DNA from: Penicillus capitatus
Taxonomy: Eukaryota; Chlorophyta
Reading direction: 5' to 3'
Assembly (NCBI GenBank): GCA_965649825.1
Contig: OZ287700.1
Coordinates: 62,001-126,000, forward strand
Length of the DNA stretch: 64,000 bases
The translations under genes and the position numbers were made by a program. Positions 58,153-64,000 of this stretch are shown in pieces (within the stretch, counting starts at the first letter, position 1; each line of letters begins with the position of its first letter). Below the pieces are notes generated by a model. The model saw nothing but the letters and a program-made list of their open reading frames with translations. It was not told the DNA's origin and searched no databases.

Positions 58153-58875
58153 CTCATCTCTCTCATTTCCCGTATGACAATCTTCTTAGATCGAAGAACG
58201 AAGTGGCGTCCTACGTCGCATTGAGAAGGTACTGATCGCGCAATCGTGACTCCGTGGTGTGTAATGTCGTCAGAATAGAGAAATGTCGATGGGGACTGTT
58301 CAAGGAAATGGGTTTCGCGGTGTTTGGGATCTGAAACAGAATTCTGCCCGAAGATTTGGTTATGTTAGATCACAAAACGTCACTGTTGATTGACGTGACG
58401 TCACCGTGCAAAACGATGTGCTGATGACCCTGTGAGAACACCCGATCCGATTCATCTCTATCCGTGGCCTCGACGCGTTCAGATATCTCGGCGGCACCCT
58501 CGATCCTAACAGTTACACTGGACATTTATCCAACCGTTTCGCAACCCTGACGTCTGGCGATCATGTCTCACCTGCAAACTCGGGGATATTCTCTTCCTCC
58601 GTTGCAGACGGTTTCTACAGCAAAGCACGGCCTTTGTCGTGGAACGTCGAAGGCTTTCGGGTGGCGCAACATATCCACGCGCATTCATCTGACGCACCGC
58701 TGCATTTCGACGACGCGCACGTGGTTTGTTCGGTGTTTCCGCAGCCGTGTTGGAAAGCACGTTGCTACAGGAGATTGGAGAACGTGACCGGTGCTCTGGC
58801 TGACGAAACCCAGACCCAACAGGAGAGTCATCCAGTCCGAGAAGAGTAAGCACTCGCCCTAATGTCGGTCGATGT
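58153..58875. promoter_or_regulatory. divergent promoter region with CRE palindrome
   Basis: Lies between the leftward cyclin and the rightward FAD monooxygenase. The perfect palindrome GTGACGTCAC (58395-58404), containing the CRE/bZIP core TGACGTCA, is preceded by another TGACG at 58391. From about 58434 a 140-codon open frame without ATG runs rightward to a strong donor (GTAAGC at 58849). Confidence 0.5.
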
Positions 58876-60761
58876 ATGATTTCTGAACGCAGGCTGCTGT
58901 CGTCTACTGCCTTTCGCAAGTATCTCGGCAAGACGGCATTAGTGATAGGTGCAGGACCTGGTGGACTGGTATCAGCACTCTATCTCGCTAAAGAAGGATT
59001 CGATGTCGAGGTCAGACTTCTGTATTGAATTCTGGAGACAGGAAGGTGGAGATGGACGGTGTTCAATAATAGGTGTTTGAGAAACGAGGTGATCCACGAG
59101 AGAATCCCTATCCGCTTACGCGTTCGAATATCATCGGCTTGAGGGAAAGGACATTGAATGCCATGCAAGATGTTGGCATCGATATTCCGGAAGAAGGTTT
59201 CAGATCCGGCGTGCATATATCACACGGTATGGCTTTGTTCAAATCGCAATGGGTACCGTTTGGTACCTCAGTGGACTTCAGGTTCTTTGATGTTCGGGCC
59301 AGAGAAGGTGGAGAGCATTTCGGTTGACACGACTGACCGATCCTGCATCGGTGAAAGGCAAAGCCTCATGAAGTTGATTCTGGCAGAAATACAAGACAAC
59401 CATGTCGATCAGATCACCTTCCATTACCAGCACAGATGCAAGGCAGACACACGCTGATACCATTTCGCACACTTTAGTCCTCAAATGCCTTTTTAGAGAA
59501 TTGATCTCGAGGCAAAGAATGCAGTCTTCGAAGATCTCCACGGGAAAGAGGTGTTCCAGAGCTACGATTTGCTAATTGGAGCGGATGGCTACAATTCCGT
59601 TGTTCGAAAAGAGTTACAGAATATTGACGATTCCTTAACGATGAAGTGTTATCGTTGCAAGTGGGGATTCAAAACAATTCGCCATCTTCCTCTTCTAGAT
59701 GGAGGTAACGCACGAGAGCTATTTTTATGGGCAACGCCATTGTATGCTGTCAGATGCGGTGTCAGATTCTGTGAAACCTGGATGTATATTGTTTGGGCGT
59801 CTAGATGGGAAATCCTCTGTCACTAGAGGGTTGAAGGGGATCCCGACAATGATGTTCTATCGATCAGCCCCGACCGTAATAAATGGAACGCTCGCATCGA
59901 CTGTGGAATTACTCGAAGCAATTCAAGGAAAGGAGTACGAGTGGCTTAAGGACGCGACGCCTTCCTATTTTCCTGAAGTGTGGTTTCTTGAGTGTCATCT
60001 ACAGATGGTGTATTCTTGACTCGGTTTCAGGAATGGATCAAAGAGATCAGCGAACAAGTGAAAACAGCTCCCATAACGAGATATCCTGACGTCATCAGCC
60101 TGTCCAGGATGTACGGTCCCTCGACCGTTCTCCTAGGGGACGCTGCTCACAGCTTCAGTCCAATCCTAGGGATCGGGTTTGTTCTTCATCTCTGTCAAAC
60201 GAGCGCCTCAAATGGAATCTGTACAGGGCCAATTCCGCCGTTGTTGATGCAAAAGTGCTCAGTGATGCTCTGAACGTGGCAGATGGAGATATCGAAGCAG
60301 TAGGCAAGGCCTTCCACGGCCTGCGATTTGATGAGATGTATGCACTCCAGAAAACCACTCTGGTGACTTCCGTTTCCACCCATCAGATTTGATGTCGGTG
60401 TTTTTGGTATAGGCGCAAGGTTTCCAGAAGTATGACTACCCATCGGGAGACTTCGTCGGGTTCTTCGTCGGCTGGGTGTACCAAAATGTGACAGTGAAAC
60501 TGCGCAAGGTGTTTCCGAAGCTTGTTTCGATGCCCTACGAATTTGCCTACGTCCTTGGGGAAATCAGTGCTGCTGAAGCTCTGTTCATTGTTCGGCGCAA
60601 CGCCTGTCTCTTCGCACGTGAGCTCTGTTAAAGGTCCTCTCGCTTCGAGGTGTATACGGTTTATGTTGCTTCTAGTTTCATGCCTCGTAGCTCTGGGCAT
60701 TGTGGTAAAGTTCATGGCGATTCCGTTGGCCTCACTTGTAGCAAGAAAATTCGGAATCTGA
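58876..60761 (+). CDS. FAD-dependent monooxygenase (kynurenine 3-monooxygenase/UbiH-like)
   Basis: Flavin hydroxylase, probably anchored in a membrane. Exons 58876-59010, 59073-59252, 59308-59442, 59497-59704, 59754-59977, 60031-60176, 60227-60362, 60413-60566 and 60634-60761 sum to 1446 nt, 481 aa. FAD motifs: VIGAGPGGLVSALYLAKEG at the N-terminus, LLIGADGYNSVVR in the middle, and LLGDAAHSFSPILGIG. A C-terminal hydrophobic helix (MLLLVSCLVALGIVV) resembles the KMO membrane anchor. Intron 59443-59496 (54 bp) starts with GC, not GT. If the upstream ATG-less frame is spliced on (donor 58849, acceptor 58892), the protein gains an N-terminal extension. Substrate is not certain: KMO is the closest by layout but its substrate residues were not checked. 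Confidence 0.86.
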
Positions 60762-61493
60762 ATTCCCGTTCTTTGTTTTCTGTTGGCTTCACCTTCAGAA
60801 TCGGCGGCACGGAAAACAATCTCAGTGTGCAGAAGAATAGAGAATTCGCTCCAAAGCGATCTCAGATAGCACTTTTTGAATTCGTGTTTCTAGCGAGACA
60901 CCAGAGTATGCGATCCAGTCGCACTCCATCTGCCTAAAGCATACAACGTGTGTGGATAACTGTGGTCGTTCAGCAATTCATCGTTTCGCTAATTTCTCTA
61001 TCGATTTCTTAGCAAACGAGTTCGCAGCACATACTGCACTTGCCACGAACGAATGCAGGGAGTTTACGATCATTTAGTCGAGACGCCCATTCGAGATTCC
61101 CTGTGTCGTATCATACGTTTTGTCTTCTGTTATGGCATCTGCATGAGCATTGCCTCCGTAACTTCGCCGACACCCTCTCTCCGTCTCTCACTCTTCTTTC
61201 CAGCGGGAGAAGAAGAACCACACTTTGCTTCTCAAGGCCTAACGCTCTTGGCACGTCCTGCCTGTCTCCAACGCCTCACAACAAAAGCTGTCCAGACCGA
61301 AACAGACGGGGAAGATCAGAAAGAATGCGAGGAGTGATTACTGCAACGTGTTACATTGGACACCCATTGAAAGCTTGAACGTCGATATTGAACCATTACA
61401 GCTTGTTGTAAGTACGTTCAGAGAACAGACAGACAGGTATGACGAAATTGCTCATGGACGTTTCTTGAGATCCATCCACACCTTATCGGAGGA
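60762..61493. other. intergenic, no confident gene
   Basis: About 730 bp between two convergent genes. A rightward frame of 94 codons (61053-61337) has an ordinary composition but nothing recognisable. Confidence 0.35.
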
Positions 61494-63059
61494 TCACGTT
61501 TCCAGTTCCACAAAAAGAGGCCAATGATCTGACACGATTTCTGGATTCGCTTCGTGATCGACCCAGACGCGTTGGATCCGACGGGACAGTCCTTTGGTCA
61601 TAAGAAGGTGATCGATCTGCGTGGTCTCTGTGACACCCTCATAAATATCATTCTCATTCTGATCCCACCATGATGTGTAGCGCTCTCTCATCGGCAAAAA
61701 TTCCATGACATTGTCCAGTTCATCATTCCCATCACCGTCCGGATCGCGCAACATCGAAAGGACGCGTGAAATGGGTTCACTCGATTGCACATCTTCGTGT
61801 AGATCTGAGTAGTCGTTCAAGTCTCCCGTGATGACGACCTCGAACTCTGCTGCCATGAGCTGTTGGACGACATCCTGAATCACACGTGCTTGGTTTTCGC
61901 GCCAGACACAGCGCGTCGGATTGGAGACGAAGGCATAAAGGTGCACGACGATCAGAGCAAACTTTTGGCCAAAGAGGCAGCTATCAAAGAGAGCAATCAT
62001 ATTCTTGCTGATTCCCCTCGTATTGCTGTAGGACGAACCGCAAACCGAACCGGGGACTGGTCCACTGCGGCAGTTTGTGCGTGTCATATTCCGAACCAGA
62101 TCCGTCTGAGTCAGTAGACCCACGTCCTGACCAGTCGCTGTATCCCTTCCCTGAACGAAGTGCGGCGTGTAGACTGGATCACGGATGCTTTCGGCGAGGT
62201 CCATCAGAATGTCCGCGTCTTCCACTTCCTGCAGCGCCAGAATATCAGGCGCGTTGCGTCGAATGACGCCAGCAATGTCTTCCATATGATCTTCTGCCGC
62301 TTGGGCATTCTGCCATATATTTTGAGGACGAGGATCGTTGACACCATCGAAGAGGAACTCTGTATTATAGGTTCCGATAATGACGGTGTCTTTTTCCACA
62401 GGTTCTGGACACGTATCCAACGAGAATTCTTCCAGTCGACTGCGAATGCTCCAGCAGCTGTCGTCGAATACCGTTTCAGGGCTGGAGGATGTCGTTGGTT
62501 CCCTCTCCTGATATTCGACCCGCCATTCCGATTGAGCCGCGTCTATCCAATCGGCATTGCCCCGTGTGACATTCTCATGTCGAATCAGCGCAAAATAACG
62601 TGCAGCAATGCTCCTACCTCCAACGGTCCATCGGCCGCCGACCACACCGTCTTCGTCTTCCACTCCGATGGCATCGACGACGACGCCGTTGTCGAGGAGA
62701 GCGACATAGTCGTCGTCCGTATAGCGAAGCCCTCCCCACATGACATCGCACGATTCGGAGCTGCGGGGATGGCAGATGGTGTACGTGCTGTTCGGTTCCA
62801 AAAGGGCGTCGGTGTGTATCGGCTCGAGTTCGTAGCGTGGTGCCCTTTCGGTGTTGACGCGAACCACCAGTGTGTATTGCGACAAATCCTCAGACGTCTC
62901 TCCCGTATTGCGCAGAGTGATACGCTTGCGATAAGAAGAATCGTAGAGCAGCTCTCCAATGATAACATCGCCCAACGAGAGACGACAATGCGAGAGGAAA
63001 AACACAAAGACGTGAAGAGAAAGGAAAACTAAATGTCGAATCCCTCTCGTCGCAGGCAT
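61494..63059 (-). CDS. secreted LTD plus endonuclease/exonuclease/phosphatase protein
   Basis: Intronless 521-aa protein with an N-terminal signal peptide (LVFLSLHVFVFFLSHCRLSLG). Residues about 30-170 look like a lamin-tail domain (VIIGELLYDSSYRKRITLRN, GGLRYTDDDYVALLDNGVVVDAIG). The C-terminal two-thirds is an endonuclease/exonuclease/phosphatase domain: GTYNTEFLFDG, LALQEVED (catalytic Glu), VVITGDLNDYSD (Asp/Asn), IDHLLMTKG and the closing SDHWPLFVEL (Asp/His). All core residues appear present. Such LTD-nuclease combinations occur in bacterial extracellular nucleases. Likely role (inference): digest extracellular nucleic acids for nutrients, in keeping with the secreted phosphatase in this window. 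Two Cys-rich segments suggest disulfides. Confidence 0.9.
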   Translation of the reverse strand: MPATRGIRHLVFLSLHVFVFFLSHCRLSLGDVIIGELLYDSSYRKRITLRNTGETSEDLSQYTLVVRVNTERAPRYELEPIHTDALLEPNSTYTICHPRSSESCDVMWGGLRYTDDDYVALLDNGVVVDAIGVEDEDGVVGGRWTVGGRSIAARYFALIRHENVTRGNADWIDAAQSEWRVEYQEREPTTSSSPETVFDDSCWSIRSRLEEFSLDTCPEPVEKDTVIIGTYNTEFLFDGVNDPRPQNIWQNAQAAEDHMEDIAGVIRRNAPDILALQEVEDADILMDLAESIRDPVYTPHFVQGRDTATGQDVGLLTQTDLVRNMTRTNCRSGPVPGSVCGSSYSNTRGISKNMIALFDSCLFGQKFALIVVHLYAFVSNPTRCVWRENQARVIQDVVQQLMAAEFEVVITGDLNDYSDLHEDVQSSEPISRVLSMLRDPDGDGNDELDNVMEFLPMRERYTSWWDQNENDIYEGVTETTQIDHLLMTKGLSRRIQRVWVDHEANPEIVSDHWPLFVELET

Positions 63060-63432
63060 GCTTTGTGAGCTTCAATCAGTTGACGACAGGCTTCTTCACC
63101 TACACACATATATTAGACATATGCATCTCTCCTCTTTCATCGAGGCATCGTTATCCGTCGAACCTTTTTCGGCAATGCAGAGGTCGCGCTTTTCCTGTTG
63201 ACCAAAAGGACGGTCAGAGGTTGTGGTGTTAGGAAGGAGAAGGACTTTTGTTTCAGGACAGGCGCAGCAGATTTTCTTCGGTTTTTTCTCTTGCGGTTCT
63301 GTGTTTTCCAATGATGTTCCTTCGTTGCTCTGCCAAAAAAGGAAACCCATCGCTGCACCGCGTCGCGCGTCTCAATAATGGATGGAATGAAGCATTTGGC
63401 AATAAGGAGTGGCATCTTGACAAGCACCTGAC
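63060..63432. promoter_or_regulatory. divergent intergenic spacer
   Basis: About 370 bp between the leftward secreted nuclease and the rightward CCDC40-like gene. It must carry both promoters. No clear element was recognised. Confidence 0.35.
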
Positions 63433-64000
63433 ATGCCGGGAACAACCGCGATGATGGCGTCTACAGAAGACGCACAAGCCAATGAGCTACCACAGGAAGG
63501 CGCTATGACGTCCATGCCTCCAGACCATGCTCTGCTCCAACGCGCACAGCTCGCTTTGAAAGCACAGTTGCTTGAAATTCAGCAGGATCTCGCCGATCGC
63601 GTACGAGAAAAGCAAAAAGCGCTGAAGGCAGTCATTCTTAGTGTCGGCCGACGGTCTTGAGTTTGTGGGCATTGCCCATAGGATGCTCAATCGTCTAGAC
63701 AAGAGCACGGCCTCGAGTTGTACGAATTTCAGCAACGCCTTGTCGGCACTCGTAAGGAATTGGACGCGACAGAAATCAATGCCACAAAGGCAGGACAGCA
63801 ACGAAACGAAGTTCGACACCGACGCTTTCTCCGCATGCGTCCTGGATCTCTCGCAGGCCGAGGAGAAACTGAAACACATTCGAAGCGCCGTCCGCGAGGA
63901 ACAAGAAGAAACAACCTGCCAAAAGAAGAAGGCACATTTTCGATCATATAAAAGGCGGCGCATCTGTGACCCGATGTTCTTAGGCCAATGCAGTGCAAAG
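63433..64000 (+). CDS. CCDC40: CCDC40-like axonemal coiled-coil protein, 5' part
   Basis: N-terminal fragment of a long coiled-coil protein resembling CCDC40 (FAP172), which with CCDC39 sets the 96-nm repeat of the ciliary axoneme. It runs off the right edge. The segment HALLQRAQLALKAQLLEIQQ and the later HGLELYEFQQRLV match the conserved start of the family (human GVELYGVQQQLA). Introns: one after about 63631 (boundary either AAG/GC or GCA/GT) ending at about 63682, and 63799-63844 or close by (46 bp), after which AEEKLKHIRSAVREEQEE continues in frame. The short N-terminal region before the coiled coil is acidic. It implies a flagellated stage in the life cycle. Confidence 0.75.

Noticed and set aside
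62160-63032. Rightward 290-codon frame
   Set aside because: Antisense to the nuclease gene, whose motifs are convincing.
1-64000. Transposon or integrated virus genes
   Set aside because: No reverse transcriptase, transposase, integrase or capsid motif was recognised anywhere in the window.

Overview
This is a stretch of a eukaryotic nuclear genome, most likely from a unicellular flagellated protist, possibly an alga; I could not fix the lineage. Genes lie densely on both strands. Most are split by very short spliceosomal introns, nearly all GT-AG and mostly 40-75 bp (resolved extremes 37 and 118 bp), with at least two probable GC-AG introns. Purely eukaryotic genes include APC1, the nucleoporin ALADIN, an RS-tailed cyclin, a DHHC palmitoyltransferase, a split nuclear gene for mitochondrial ribosomal protein bS16m and a CCDC40-like axonemal ruler (hence cilia or flagella). 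PhoX-type DUF839 phosphatase, a plastid-lineage-like SET methyltransferase, fasciclin with a small Cys-rich module and a lipoxygenase fit an alga or other aquatic protist, but none is decisive. I resolved many gene models by hand from splice signals; where all exons were resolved, their lengths sum to a multiple of three.

Layout. 0-5.3 kb: TKL-like kinase (-), DUF445 membrane protein (+), ARM-repeat protein with a C-terminal CaaX box (-). 5.4-9.2 kb: a 12-exon gene (-) fusing an acetolactate-synthase-type TPP enzyme to an aldehyde dehydrogenase (1071 aa). 9.5-14.1 kb: DHHC transferase (+), tRNA-Pro(UGG) (-), ALADIN (-), small secreted protein (+). 15.0-17.0 kb: HEAT-repeat gene (-) with a 555-bp higher-order repeat. 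17.0-20.7 kb: gene-poor. 20.7-25.1 kb: membrane sulfotransferase (+), SET methyltransferase (-), Ser/Thr kinase (+). 25.1-26.9 kb: non-coding with simple repeats. 26.95-31.0 kb: secreted protein with two PhoX/DUF839 modules (-). 31.4-31.8 kb: a triplicated segment including the end of APC1. 31.7-38.8 kb: APC1 (-). 38.9-40.6 kb: 2OG-Fe(II) oxygenase (-) and bS16m (+), with start codons 14 nt apart. 40.9-46.5 kb: a Cys-cluster protein (-) and a multi-MATH protein (+). 49.1-51.1 kb: lipoxygenase (-). 52.7-54.8 kb: beta-helix protein (+). 55.4-63.1 kb: fasciclin protein (-), cyclin (-), FAD monooxygenase (+), secreted LTD-endonuclease (-). 63.4 kb to the edge: CCDC40-like start (+).

There is no operon-like organisation; neighbours are functionally unrelated. 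The most unusual items are the TPP enzyme-ALDH fusion, the double PhoX protein, the near-identical HEAT array, the nearly overlapping divergent start codons, and the three type I/type II MATH pairs in one gene.
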